A DNA stretch of 64,000 nucleotides, from contig DJYK01000001.1 in NCBI GenBank assembly GCA_002450095.1, positions 1 through 64,000 on the forward strand, read 5' to 3'. This DNA comes from Mageeibacillus sp. UBA6980. Its GTDB lineage: Bacteria; Bacillota; Clostridia; Saccharofermentanales; Saccharofermentanaceae. Each line of letters opens with the position of its first letter. Position 1 is the stretch's first letter. The position numbers were made by a program, and so were the translations under genes. Positions 42,734-52,146 of this stretch are shown here, piece by piece. The notes under the pieces are model-generated. The model searched no databases. It was given only the letters and a program-made list of their open reading frames with translations, and was not told the DNA's origin.

Positions 42734-44806
42734 ATGGAAAAGTATTCCGCAGACAAGATACGTAATATCGCATTGCTCGGGCATCAGGGCTCCGGCAAGA
42801 CATCTCTCGCAGAAGCAATGCTGTATTGTACGAAGGCTATCGACCGATTGGGCAGGACGGCAGACGGCAATACAACGCTTGATTTCGAGCCGGAGGAGAT
42901 TAAGAGAGGCGCTTCCATATCGGCTGCCGTTGCAAGCTGTGAGTACAAGGGCAGTAAGATCAATATAATCGACACTCCCGGTGATTTTGACTTCCTCGGA
43001 GAGGAGATGTCAGGCATCAGGATCGCAGACAGCGGTATCGTTATGATCTCTGCAAAGGGCGGTACTTCCGTAGGTTCCCAGAAGGCTATAAGACTTCTGA
43101 AAGGTAAGAACGTTCCGTTCCTTTTCTTTGTCAACCGTATGGACGAGCCTAACGCGGACTTCGAGGCAGTAACTGCCAGAATGATGGAGCGTTACGGACC
43201 TTCAGTCATCCCGTTGTCTCTTCCTATCCTCGAGAACGGACAGATGACCGGAATTGTCGATGTTATGAACCGTAAGGCATTCAAGCTCGATAAGTCAGGC
43301 AAGAGCGAGGAGATTCCTCTCCCCGATGAATATAACAGCCGTATCGACGATCTTCAGGATCAGGTCAACCAGGTCGTTGCCGAAGCAGACGACGCTTTGA
43401 TGGAGAAGTATTTCGCAGGCGAGAAGTTCACCGAGGATGAGTTCAGACACGGTGTTCACGCAGGTTTCCGCGAAGGTAAGCTGCACCCGATCTACTGCGG
43501 CTCCGCATATATGAATTGGGGTGTTGACTTTCTTCTGAACTGTATCGCGAAGGATACGCCTCCGGCAGGAAAGAAGCCCACATTGATCGGAACACTTCCC
43601 GACGGCTCCGAGCAGGAAGTCGCATGCAAGGTTGAAGATCCTCTTGCAGCATTCATCTTCAAGACGATCGCTGACCCGTTCGTAGGTAAGATCTCTATCT
43701 TTAAGGTCAATGCCGGAACGATCAAGGCTAACTCCACCGTATATAACGCTACACAGGAGAAGGACGAGAAGATAGGTAACCTGTTCTTCCTCCTCGGCAA
43801 GAAGCAGATCCCCGTAGACGAGGTCAGCGCAGGCGATATCGGCGCTACCGCGAAGCTCGCTATCTCTCAGACTAACGATACATTGTGCGACAAGGCGAGG
43901 ATCCTCGAGATGCCTAAGATCAAGTTCCCTGCACCTTGTCTTTCCAAGGCCATAAGACCCGAGAAGAAGGGCGAAGAGGATAAGATCATGGCAGGTCTTC
44001 AGAAGCTAATGGACGAGGACAGATGCTTTACTGTCGAGAACAATTCCGAGACGAAGCAGATGGTCATCTCCGGTATCGGTGAAGTCCAGCTTAAGGTCCT
44101 CGTTAAGAAGCTCGAGGCCAAGTACAAGGTTAAGGCTATCCTCGAGGATGCCAAGGTTCCTTATCGTGAGACCATCCGTAAGAAGGTAAAGGTTCAGGGT
44201 AAGCATAAGAAGCAGTCCGGCGGTCACGGTCAGTACGGTGACGTCTGGATCGAGTTCGAGCCCAACTATGATACGGAAGATCTCGTCTTTGAAGAGAAGG
44301 TATTCGGAGGAGCCGTTCCGAAGAACTACTTCCCGGCAGTTGAGAAGGGTCTTCAGGAGTCTATCGAGAAGGGTATCCTCGCAGGCTATCCGGTAGTTAA
44401 CCTCAAGGCTACTCTGGTCGACGGTTCCTACCATGATGTAGACTCCAACGAGCAGTCGTTCAAGATGGCGGCTCACCTCGCATTCAAGGCGGGTATGGAG
44501 CAGGCTGATCCCATCATCCTCGAGCCGATCTCATCAGTTGAGATACACGGACCTGAGGATAAGCAGGGCGATCTTCTCGGAGATCTTAACAAGAGAAGAG
44601 GTCGTGTTATGGGTATCGGTGCTGACGATCTCGGCTGCGTCATCAATGCCGAAGTTCCCACATCCGAGATGGGCGACTATGCTACCGACCTTAAGGCCAT
44701 GACTCAGGGCTTAGGCTGGTTTGCGATGGAGCATGCGAGATACGAGCCCGCTCCGTCTGATGTTTCAGCCAAGGTTATCGCTGACGCCAAGGCAAACGAG
44801 GAGTAA
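42734..44806 (+). CDS. EF-G-like translation GTPase paralogue
   Basis: A 690-residue five-domain GTPase. The P-loop is GHQGSGKTS (about residues 16-24), not the AHIDAGKTT of the housekeeping EF-G; G3 is DTPGDFDF, not DTPGHVDF; G4 is VNRMDEPN. Domain IV carries GGHGQYGDVWIEFEP, and domain V follows. These changes mark the divergent EF-G-like group, whose role in translocation or recycling is unsettled. A perfect AAAGGAGG precedes the ATG, and a strong terminator follows. It stands alone, away from rpsL/rpsG/tuf. Confidence 0.92.
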   Translation: MEKYSADKIRNIALLGHQGSGKTSLAEAMLYCTKAIDRLGRTADGNTTLDFEPEEIKRGASISAAVASCEYKGSKINIIDTPGDFDFLGEEMSGIRIADSGIVMISAKGGTSVGSQKAIRLLKGKNVPFLFFVNRMDEPNADFEAVTARMMERYGPSVIPLSLPILENGQMTGIVDVMNRKAFKLDKSGKSEEIPLPDEYNSRIDDLQDQVNQVVAEADDALMEKYFAGEKFTEDEFRHGVHAGFREGKLHPIYCGSAYMNWGVDFLLNCIAKDTPPAGKKPTLIGTLPDGSEQEVACKVEDPLAAFIFKTIADPFVGKISIFKVNAGTIKANSTVYNATQEKDEKIGNLFFLLGKKQIPVDEVSAGDIGATAKLAISQTNDTLCDKARILEMPKIKFPAPCLSKAIRPEKKGEEDKIMAGLQKLMDEDRCFTVENNSETKQMVISGIGEVQLKVLVKKLEAKYKVKAILEDAKVPYRETIRKKVKVQGKHKKQSGGHGQYGDVWIEFEPNYDTEDLVFEEKVFGGAVPKNYFPAVEKGLQESIEKGILAGYPVVNLKATLVDGSYHDVDSNEQSFKMAAHLAFKAGMEQADPIILEPISSVEIHGPEDKQGDLLGDLNKRRGRVMGIGADDLGCVINAEVPTSEMGDYATDLKAMTQGLGWFAMEHARYEPAPSDVSAKVIADAKANEE

Positions 44807-44814
44807 TATTTCCT

Positions 44815-44847
44815 GACCGCGTCCTTCGGGGCGCGGTCTATTTTTTT
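44815..44847 (+). terminator. Rho-independent terminator with UUCG loop
   Basis: GACCGCGTCC (44815-44824), TTCG loop, GGGCGCGGTC (44829-44838) with one G-U pair, then TA and T7. It ends the EF-G-like gene. Confidence 0.92.
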
Positions 44848-44930
44848 GCCTCCGGCTCGAAAGGTTTATGTAAAAGTTAGTATTTTCCTTAAAACATAAA
44901 CGTTTATATTAACTTTCCCCAAAAACGCTA
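44848..44930. promoter_or_regulatory. Inverted repeats upstream of the metal-efflux promoter
   Basis: Two perfect dyads lie between the terminator and the promoter: GTTTATGT (44864-44871) with ACATAAAC (44894-44901), and the overlapping palindrome ATAAACGTTTAT (44896-44907). They may be a second control element, or AT-rich chance. Confidence 0.35.
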
Positions 44931-44959
44931 TTGACGGAGGGTAAGATTAAGAGTAATAT
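44931..44959 (+). promoter_or_regulatory. Metal-efflux operon promoter
   Basis: -35 TTGACG (44931-44936), 17-base spacer, -10 TAATAT (44954-44959). Transcription would start near 44966, just before the ArsR-type operator. Confidence 0.7.
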
Positions 44960-44972
44960 GTGAACAGATGAA

Positions 44973-44994
44973 CATATGAGCAGATGTTCATATG
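44973..44994. promoter_or_regulatory. ArsR/SmtB-type operator
   Basis: Arms CATATGAGCA (44973-44982) and TGTTCATATG (44985-44994) around GA match at 9 of 10 positions, the 10-2-10 layout of ArsR/SmtB/CadC operators with ATGAACA/TGTTCAT half-sites. It lies just downstream of the promoter, between it and the regulator gene. Confidence 0.8.
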
Positions 44995-45019
44995 AGATAG
45001 ACGGAAAGGAGTTCATATT

Positions 45020-45349
45020 ATGCCCCACGATCACACAGAGCTTTTGAATCATGTGAAGGACGGACTTCCGAGCGATGAGACATTGCAGGACTTAGGAGAT
45101 CTGTTCAAGGTGTTCGGTGATACGACAAGGATCAAGATCATGTACGCTCTTTATGAGAATGAGATGTGCGTTTGTGCCATCGCGGATCTGCTTAATATGA
45201 CTCAGTCTGCGATCTCACATCAGCTCAAGACCTTGAAGGATGCGAATCTTGTAGAGGGAAGAAGAGATGGCAAGGAGATCTTTTACCGCCTCTCAGATGA
45301 CCACGTCAAGTCGATCATCGCACAAGGATATGAACACATTACAGAGTAA
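45020..45349 (+). CDS. ArsR/SmtB family metal-sensing repressor
   Basis: A 109-residue winged helix-turn-helix repressor: LGDLFKVFGDTTRIKIMYAL, then the ELCVC-type metal segment NEMCVCAIADLLNMTQSAIS, then HQLKTLKDANLVEGRRDGKE. Cys residues in MCVC and the histidine-rich tail (DDHVKSIIAQGYEH) are candidate ligands for Cd, Zn or Pb. It is the first gene of the efflux operon and would repress through the dyad at 44973-44994. Confidence 0.92.
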   Translation: MPHDHTELLNHVKDGLPSDETLQDLGDLFKVFGDTTRIKIMYALYENEMCVCAIADLLNMTQSAISHQLKTLKDANLVEGRRDGKEIFYRLSDDHVKSIIAQGYEHITE

Positions 45350-45363
45350 AGGAGAACTCACTT

Positions 45364-45582
45364 ATGAAGAAGACATTTGAATTGGAAGACCTCGATTGCG
45401 CCAACTGCGCAAGGAAGATGCAGGAAGCGGTAGAGAAGCTCGACGGAGTAAAATCCTGCTCGGTCAACTTCATGACACAGAAGATGATACTCGATGCGGA
45501 TGATGCAAGATTTGACGACATTCTGAACGAAGCGATCAAGGTCATGAAGAAGGTAGAACCTGATTGCACGGTATTAGTCTGA
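45364..45582 (+). CDS. HMA-domain metal chaperone
   Basis: A 72-residue heavy-metal-associated domain: LEDLDCANCARKMQEAVEKL with the CxxC metal site, then GVKSCSVNFMTQKMILD. It is the detached N-terminal metal-binding domain of the P-type ATPase encoded next, 21 bases downstream, and would deliver the metal to it. Confidence 0.9.
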   Translation: MKKTFELEDLDCANCARKMQEAVEKLDGVKSCSVNFMTQKMILDADDARFDDILNEAIKVMKKVEPDCTVLV

Positions 45583-45603
45583 TCAGGAGAGAGGTTAATA
45601 AAT

Positions 45604-47493
45604 ATGAAGTTTAAGCTCACCCGTAAACAGAAGAAGATGCTGATAAGGATCATCGCAGCGGGAATACTGCTTATGATCGCAGCGATAGTAACACATATAG
45701 CCGATCTTCCCTGGTGGGTGAGCCTTCTCATATACGTTATCCCGTATGTGGTGTCGGGATACGATGTTTTGAAGACTGCCGCGATCAACCTCCTTCACGG
45801 TCAGGTCTTCGATGAGAAGTTCCTTATGATGGTAGCAACTGTCGGAGCTTTCGGTGCGGGCGAGTATCCGGAAGCTTCGGCAGTCATGCTTTTCTATCAG
45901 ATAGGCGAATTGTTTCAAAGTGTCGCAGTCGGAAGGTCGAGGAAGTCCATATCAAAGCTTATGGACATAAGACCTGACAGTGCGACCGTAATAAGGGACG
46001 GAATAGAACAAACAGTCTCTCCCGATGAAGTCGGAGTGGGAGAGATCATTATAATAAGACCGGGTGAGAAGATCCCGTTGGACGGTGTGGTCGAAGAGGG
46101 ATCGAGTTCCGTCAATACGGCGGCTCTGACGGGAGAATCCGCTCCGGTCGATGTCGAATACAGCGATAATGTAATAAGCGGAACGGTAAATCTTACCGGG
46201 GTCATCAAGGTTAAGACAACAAGTACTTTCGGTGAGAGTACCGTATCGAAGATCTTGGAGCTTGTCGAGAATTCCTCGGAGAAGAAGGCGAAGGTCGAGA
46301 ACTTCATAACGAAGTTTGCAAGGTGGTATACACCTTGCGTGGTCATAGCGGCAGTCCTTCTGGCGGTGGTCCCTCCGGTCATCCTCGGCATTGGATCCTG
46401 GGAGATATGGAAGACATGGCTTGTAAGAGCCTGCGTATTTCTCGTAGTATCGTGTCCCTGTGCACTTGTCGTGTCGGTGCCTCTGTCATTCTTCGGAGGA
46501 ATAGGCGGAGCGGCTAAGGAAGGTATCCTTATCAAAGGCGCGAACTACATGGAGACTCTGGCGGGTATAGATACCGTGGTATTCGATAAGACGGGTACTC
46601 TTACCAAGGGTGTGTTCGCCGTAGACGATATCCATCCGCAGGATATAAGCCGCGAAGATCTTCTCGATGTGGCGGCGACCTGTGAGAGCTTCTCGAGTCA
46701 TCCTGTTGCTCAGTCTATAGTCCGGGCACATGAAGGGCACATCGATAAGGACAGGATAGGGGAAGTCAGGGAGATTGCCGGCAAGGGAGTCGAAGCCGTG
46801 ATCGACGGCGTAAAGTACTACTGCGGCAACGGACAGCTGATGGAAATGTGTAAGGCGGATTACCATGACTGTCACCTGACGGGTACGATCATCCATATCG
46901 CCAAGGTAAGAGACGACAAAAGCTCGGAATACCTCGGACATATCGTTATAAACGATGAGATGAAGGAAGATTCGAAGCTTGCGGTCGACAGATTGAAGAA
47001 GATCGGCATCAAGCGCGTCGTAATGCTCACGGGTGATAAGGAGCAGGTGGCGGCAAGTGTCGCGCAGAAATTGGGACTTACTGATTATCGTGCCGAACTT
47101 CTTCCCGCCGATAAGGTAAATGAAGTGGAGACGCTCTTATCCGAAGGATGTAAACTCGCATTCGCGGGCGACGGCATTAATGATGCTCCGGTACTTATGA
47201 GAGCGGATCTCGGTATCGCGATGGGTGCGATGGGATCGGATGCTGCTATCGAATCAGCCGACGTTGTACTCATGGACGATAAGCCGACCGGTATAGCAAA
47301 AGCCGTACTCATAGCAAGAAAGACCATGAGGATCGTAAAAGAGAATGTATTCTTTGCACTCGCGGTTAAGGCGGTTATCCTGGTCCTCGGCGCTGTCGGC
47401 ATAGCGAATATGTGGCTTGCAGTATTCGGAGATGTCGGTGTGCTTATCCTCGCTATACTGAATGCCGTTCGCGCGATGAAGTATAAGGATTAA
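45604..47493 (+). CDS. Heavy-metal P-type ATPase (Cd/Zn/Pb efflux type)
   Basis: A 629-residue P1B ATPase that exports soft divalent metals. Visible motifs are the actuator TGES (about residue 175), SCPCALVVSVPLSF with the transport CPC (about 280), DKTGTLTKG phosphorylation (about 327), the SSHPVA nucleotide motif (about 365) and GDGINDAPVL (about 522). It has about eight membrane helices and no N-terminal HMA domain, since that is the separate upstream gene. The CPC form with the ArsR partner fits Zn/Cd/Pb. Its stop overlaps the convergent next gene by four bases. Confidence 0.93.
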   Translation: MKFKLTRKQKKMLIRIIAAGILLMIAAIVTHIADLPWWVSLLIYVIPYVVSGYDVLKTAAINLLHGQVFDEKFLMMVATVGAFGAGEYPEASAVMLFYQIGELFQSVAVGRSRKSISKLMDIRPDSATVIRDGIEQTVSPDEVGVGEIIIIRPGEKIPLDGVVEEGSSSVNTAALTGESAPVDVEYSDNVISGTVNLTGVIKVKTTSTFGESTVSKILELVENSSEKKAKVENFITKFARWYTPCVVIAAVLLAVVPPVILGIGSWEIWKTWLVRACVFLVVSCPCALVVSVPLSFFGGIGGAAKEGILIKGANYMETLAGIDTVVFDKTGTLTKGVFAVDDIHPQDISREDLLDVAATCESFSSHPVAQSIVRAHEGHIDKDRIGEVREIAGKGVEAVIDGVKYYCGNGQLMEMCKADYHDCHLTGTIIHIAKVRDDKSSEYLGHIVINDEMKEDSKLAVDRLKKIGIKRVVMLTGDKEQVAASVAQKLGLTDYRAELLPADKVNEVETLLSEGCKLAFAGDGINDAPVLMRADLGIAMGAMGSDAAIESADVVLMDDKPTGIAKAVLIARKTMRIVKENVFFALAVKAVILVLGAVGIANMWLAVFGDVGVLILAILNAVRAMKYKD

Positions 47494-49682
47494 TCGATCC
47501 TGTATATGGTCGTTGCTTCTTCGGGAAAGTATGCGACGGGCGTCAGGTTCGATGCGAAGAATTCCTTGTTGTAGAAGTAAGTTCCGGGATAATCGAACGA
47601 ATAGAACTCGGGATCGTCTATTAGGTAAGTGATCCCTCTCTCGTGACAGTATCTTCTGAATTCATCGATATTGTTGTTGCATCCTGAGATGAGCCAGTAG
47701 TAGATGGTCTCCCGCGTGAACGTATCATGCCCTGCGGACCATGCGTAATAAGGCCATCCGTAATATGCCGGGCGTCCTGCGAGGAAGAATCTGTTCATCG
47801 ACCACTGGGGCGTGAGGAACACATCGTCCGGATCCGTATTGTTCTCGATCCATTCCGTAAGATCCGATGCGGTGTTTATCTCGACGCAGACCTTGTTGAT
47901 ATTCACGTATGTGCACCACTCGGATATTCCGGTTGCCGTAAGAGGTACAAGGAGTAACCCGGAGATGATGATAAGGACGGTTCTTACCGTTATGTACCAG
48001 GGCTTGGGGAGTTTCTCGATAAGTTTGGCCGGAGGGACCATCATCTCGCTTAACGCCCCTGCAACGAATGCATCCGTTAAGATCAGCGTAAACTGTATGA
48101 ACTTGTGGTTCGCGAGGACCTCCTCAGTAAGCTTGATGTTAAATGCGAAGATCAGCGGCGCCAGGAAAGCTATGAAGATAAGTTCTCTGTAGACGGGCTT
48201 ACGGCTTATTATGTCTCTTACAAGAAGGTAGATCACAAAAGCGCCCGCGATTATGAGCGTAAGACCCGTGACGGTTACGAGATAATTCGAGATGCCCTTA
48301 GGGGTTTTGTTCTCACATACAAATCCCGTATAAAATTTCGGAGCGATCACATTGGATGCCGACCCTGCGAATATTCTCGTCTGTATAAATGATGAGATAA
48401 CGGATACGGCCGCTATCGCTATATAGGTGATCCTTGTCTCGGATACGACAGCCATGATCATCAGGACCAGAAGCGTTCCTATGAGCGCGGACCCGTGGAA
48501 GAAAGGCAGCGCCGCCGCCATAACACATGCAAGGATCGTGATCCCGAGAGGGTTAAGCGGATCATCCTTGCGGAATATCCAGGCCTCGCGAGATGCGAAG
48601 AATGTCTTAAGCCACATGACCTCTCCCGGAGCGGAGGAGGACTTTCCCGACTTGATGAGTGAGATGCACATGCGTCTTACAAAGGGCGTCATCAGGATAA
48701 TAAGGATTATCATGACTCCCGTTCCGAGCATGAGATGGCGCTGGTTCGGATATACGTTGATCGCCCAGATGCCCCATTCGTCGAACGGGGTCTGACCATA
48801 CCATGCGCCGCTTTTGGCTATCGATTCGAGCGCCGACTTCATAGGGACCCCCGCTGCCCGAAGCTCCTTGATGTGAAGGAATACATTAAACGAGCTTCTG
48901 AAGAATACGAGTACGGGCGCGAGGATAAAAGCAGCCTTCCTTCTGAAGAACAGAACTGCAAGGACGCCGAGAAGTTCCATGGTGCATACCATGGTGATTA
49001 TGCTCGGGATGTTGAGCGCGAAGTCGATGGAGAAGCCCAGATATTCGAGGATGCCTGCAAGGAAATAGAAGAAGAAGTGATACTGGATGCCGTCCCCCGA
49101 GAAGTGCATATACTGCGTAGGGAAATTGAAGCCCTTTGAAAAGGACGATACCATCGCGGTGTGAGGGGACAGATCCGAGAATACCGACGGACCCGCATAG
49201 AGGATACCGTCCGTGAGCCTGAACGAGTAGAACATCAGGAAGGCGGATACTCCCGTGATGATAACGGTCACTATGCCGTAGTAGATAACATTGGAAGTCG
49301 AATGGACGTAAGAGGGGATCTTGCTCTCGCGGTCCGCACCGGACAGTCTGTTCCTGTTGAGCCTTTTTAGATAAACGGTGAAGTTGACTCCGGAGAGGAT
49401 CGTGAATATGGAGAATGTCAGGAGCACTCCGGCTCTTCCGGCCATATCGTTGCCGTCAACAAAGAGGTTCAGGATATAGATCGCATAGTAGTTGAACATC
49501 GGTACCAGGAGGAACCCGACGGTAATGCCCGCAGAAGCCGTGAACAGCACCGGCGGGAGTTTGCTTACGACATTTCTGTTTGTGGAGCAGGCCGTGAAGA
49601 ATCTGGCCGTGTCGGGGATGCACATGGTCACGAAAGATATCCCGAATACCGCACAAACGATCAGATATAAAAAAGCGAGCAT
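47490..49682 (-). CDS. Polytopic membrane protein, GT-C-like
   Basis: A 730-residue protein with about 13-15 membrane helices and a C-terminal soluble region of about 130 residues (TASDLTEWIENNTDPDDVFL, then RPAYYGWPYYAWSAGHDT and RGITYLIDDPEFYSFDYPGT). This layout, with charged loops after the first helices, resembles GT-C glycosyltransferases or the DUF2298 group, which use lipid-linked sugars; I see no decisive catalytic motif. AGAGGT precedes the start. Confidence 0.65.
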   Translation of the reverse strand: MLAFLYLIVCAVFGISFVTMCIPDTARFFTACSTNRNVVSKLPPVLFTASAGITVGFLLVPMFNYYAIYILNLFVDGNDMAGRAGVLLTFSIFTILSGVNFTVYLKRLNRNRLSGADRESKIPSYVHSTSNVIYYGIVTVIITGVSAFLMFYSFRLTDGILYAGPSVFSDLSPHTAMVSSFSKGFNFPTQYMHFSGDGIQYHFFFYFLAGILEYLGFSIDFALNIPSIITMVCTMELLGVLAVLFFRRKAAFILAPVLVFFRSSFNVFLHIKELRAAGVPMKSALESIAKSGAWYGQTPFDEWGIWAINVYPNQRHLMLGTGVMIILIILMTPFVRRMCISLIKSGKSSSAPGEVMWLKTFFASREAWIFRKDDPLNPLGITILACVMAAALPFFHGSALIGTLLVLMIMAVVSETRITYIAIAAVSVISSFIQTRIFAGSASNVIAPKFYTGFVCENKTPKGISNYLVTVTGLTLIIAGAFVIYLLVRDIISRKPVYRELIFIAFLAPLIFAFNIKLTEEVLANHKFIQFTLILTDAFVAGALSEMMVPPAKLIEKLPKPWYITVRTVLIIISGLLLVPLTATGISEWCTYVNINKVCVEINTASDLTEWIENNTDPDDVFLTPQWSMNRFFLAGRPAYYGWPYYAWSAGHDTFTRETIYYWLISGCNNNIDEFRRYCHERGITYLIDDPEFYSFDYPGTYFYNKEFFASNLTPVAYFPEEATTIYRID

Positions 49683-49811
49683 AGTACCTCTAATTTTATA
49701 AATATTTATATAGAGTGTAACAAAGATATCACAGTACGTTTTTTACATGCTCATTACTTTTAAAAGACAATGTTGAAGGGTAACCAAACTGTAACGCTTA
49801 TGAACTCTTGA

Positions 49812-49846
49812 GGGTAAAGTTCCATTGCTATAATCGGAACTACCCG
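49812..49846. promoter_or_regulatory. ddl promoter with inverted repeat
   Basis: The extended -10 TGCTATAAT (49826-49834) lies inside an inverted repeat: GGGTAAAGTTCC (49812-49823) and GGAACTACCC (49837-49846), differing by a two-base bulge. The -35 is weak (CTTGAG at 49807). A repressor site or an mRNA hairpin are both possible. Confidence 0.45.
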
Positions 49847-49861
49847 AAGGAGGAAAGTGCC

Positions 49862-50905
49862 ATGAAAATCGTAGTTCTTGGAGGCGGATTGAGCCCTGAA
49901 AGAGACGTGTCGAAGAAGTCGGCGAGTCTTATCGCGAATGCTCTTCTTTCAAAGGGCCATGAGGTCGCACTTATCGATCTGTACGAAGGTATCGAGAACG
50001 ATGCCCCTGTTGAAGGACTTTTCCGTAAGGGAACCGATAACGAGTTCTCTTATGAGATCCCGGAGACGGAACCCGATCTTGAGGCGGTTATAAGAGAGCA
50101 CGGCGGAAGACGGGAATGGCTCGGACCGCGTGTCATAGAGATATGTAAGACGGCGGACTGCGTTTTCCTCGGTCTTCACGGCGCCAACGGCGAGAACGGA
50201 AAGACACAGGCTGTCCTGGAGGCTTTCGGGATCAAATATACGGGATGCGGCTATACAGGCTGTGTTATCGCGATGGATAAAGCGCTGTCGAAGGCGCTCG
50301 TCTCGGGAGTGGGATTTAAGACCGCCAAGTGGTTTACGACAAGAGACCCCAATATCACATTTGACGAGACGGTGGAGAAGGTCGGTCTTCCTTTTGTGGT
50401 CAAGCCCATAGGGTGCGGAAGCTCCTGCGGTGTCTCCATAGTTAAGAATAAGGAAGAATTCGACAAGGCTATGGATTTTGCCGAGAAATACGAGCAGCAC
50501 ATAATCATCGAGAGCTTTATAAAGGGACGTGAGATCACCGTAAGCATACTTAACGGCAAAGCCTTGCCGATCACGGAGATCATCCCTCACGAAGGATTCT
50601 ACGATTACAAGAATAAATATCAGGCTGGACTTACTACTCATGTCTGTCCCGCGGAACTTACTGAAGAGGAGACGAACCGGGCGAAGAGGATCGCGGAGGA
50701 AGAGTTCCGCATCCTTCGAATGACCGCGTACGGAAGGATAGACATGATATACGACGGAACGGATTTCTGGTTCATAGAAGCCAACAACCTTCCGGGCATG
50801 ACGAATACATCACTGCTCCCCGAAGCGGCTGCTCATACGGGGATCAAATACGAGGATCTCTGCGAACAGATCGCTGTGGAAGCCGGCAGGAGAAACGTCA
50901 CTTGA
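49862..50905 (+). CDS. ddl: D-alanine--D-alanine ligase family protein
   Basis: A 347-residue ATP-grasp ligase for peptidoglycan precursors. LGGGLSPERDVSKKSASLIA opens the N-terminal domain; LGLHGANGENGKTQAVLEAF, SCGVSIVKNKEEF and ITVSILNGKALPITEI are ATP-grasp regions; IEANNLPGMTNTSLLPEAA carries the metal and D-Ala site. The ATG at 49862 follows GAAGGAGG, so the longer frame from 49808 is not used. It is translationally coupled to the next gene by TTGA overlap. Confidence 0.92.
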   Translation: MKIVVLGGGLSPERDVSKKSASLIANALLSKGHEVALIDLYEGIENDAPVEGLFRKGTDNEFSYEIPETEPDLEAVIREHGGRREWLGPRVIEICKTADCVFLGLHGANGENGKTQAVLEAFGIKYTGCGYTGCVIAMDKALSKALVSGVGFKTAKWFTTRDPNITFDETVEKVGLPFVVKPIGCGSSCGVSIVKNKEEFDKAMDFAEKYEQHIIIESFIKGREITVSILNGKALPITEIIPHEGFYDYKNKYQAGLTTHVCPAELTEEETNRAKRIAEEEFRILRMTAYGRIDMIYDGTDFWFIEANNLPGMTNTSLLPEAAAHTGIKYEDLCEQIAVEAGRRNVT

Positions 50906-52146
50906 TAAAGACCGGGATCATCGGAGGAGGTGCCGCAGGTCTTTGGGCGGCCTGTTTTCTTAAGAAAGCGGAGCTGGATTTTGTCCTGTTCGAGAAAGGC
51001 CCCGAGTGCGGCCGCAAGCTCCTTCTTACAGGTCACGGAAGATGTAATATAACCAACCGTAAATCGCCTTCAAAGCTTCAGAACGGATACCATGAGGCGT
51101 CGGGATTTATCAAGGCGGCATTAAGTTCTTTTACCCCCGAGGACACGATAGACTTTATCGAGAATGAGCTTAAGATCCCTCTTAAGGAAGAGGATGATAA
51201 CCGTATGTTCCCCGTGTCGGACAAAGCATCCGACATCAGGGACGCGCTCGTGCGCTTCGCGGGGGAGCAGAACATCATCACGGATTGTGAGATAGCGGAT
51301 GTTTCCGTTATCAACTCATCAGGGGAGCGAAGATTCGAACTCATATCCTCAGACGGAAGGCGTGAGACTGTTGACCGGATGATAATAGCGACGGGCGGGA
51401 TGACCTTTTCCCGGACCGGTTCGGACGGCAGAAGCTATGATCTTATCGAAGATGTGTTAGGTCATAAGGTGACTCCTCTGTATCCGGCGCTGACCGGGAT
51501 CCCCGTGTCGGAGAAAGACAGAGAGTTCACATCATCCGTCAGCGGTGTTTCCGTATATGCGGGGGCGGGGATCTATCTTAACAACAGGAAGACCAATAAG
51601 ACCGAAGGAAATGTGCTCTTTACCCATGAAGGTCTGTCCGGGCCTGCCATAACCGAACTCGCGAGGTATATTCCCGGGAACGTTGTCGAGGAAAAAGGCT
51701 GGATAGAACTGGATTTCACTCCCGGAAGAGATGAGAAGGAAGTGGACAAAGAGCTTCTTGCCGAGATGAGTCAGCGGCCGAATGCCAAGCTTACTTCCAT
51801 AGGAAGAGCGTATGTTCCCGCGTCTTTGTCGGAAGCGATCGGCGAACGTGCGGGCGTGACCGACCTTGTCGCGTCCAAGGTCACAAAGCAAGATCGCAAA
51901 GAATTTCTTAAGAACTTAAAACACCTTCAAATGACCATCGCGAGGCAGCCTTCCTTCGAGACCGCTTACGTTACGAGGGGCGGTGTGGCTTTGGAACAGA
52001 TAAAAAGGAAAAGCTTCGAATCAAAACTCATACCCGGCGTCTATATCATAGGGGAAGCGCTCGACATAGACGGCATAAGCGGCGGATATAACCTTCAGGC
52101 CGCAATAAGTGAAGCATATATCGCAGTTCGATCTTTAATGTGTTAA
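50902..52146 (+). CDS. HI0933/BaiN-type flavoprotein
   Basis: A 414-residue NAD(P)/FAD oxidoreductase of the HI0933 family. FAD motif IGGGAAGLWAA (about residues 7-17), GRKLLLTGHGRCNITN near 40, VLFTHEGLSGPAI near 240, and GEALDIDGISGGYNLQAAIS at the C-terminus are signature stretches. Some members reduce bile-acid or steroid double bonds, but most are uncharacterised. It starts at a TTG overlapping the ddl stop. Confidence 0.9.
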   Translation: MIKTGIIGGGAAGLWAACFLKKAELDFVLFEKGPECGRKLLLTGHGRCNITNRKSPSKLQNGYHEASGFIKAALSSFTPEDTIDFIENELKIPLKEEDDNRMFPVSDKASDIRDALVRFAGEQNIITDCEIADVSVINSSGERRFELISSDGRRETVDRMIIATGGMTFSRTGSDGRSYDLIEDVLGHKVTPLYPALTGIPVSEKDREFTSSVSGVSVYAGAGIYLNNRKTNKTEGNVLFTHEGLSGPAITELARYIPGNVVEEKGWIELDFTPGRDEKEVDKELLAEMSQRPNAKLTSIGRAYVPASLSEAIGERAGVTDLVASKVTKQDRKEFLKNLKHLQMTIARQPSFETAYVTRGGVALEQIKRKSFESKLIPGVYIIGEALDIDGISGGYNLQAAISEAYIAVRSLMC

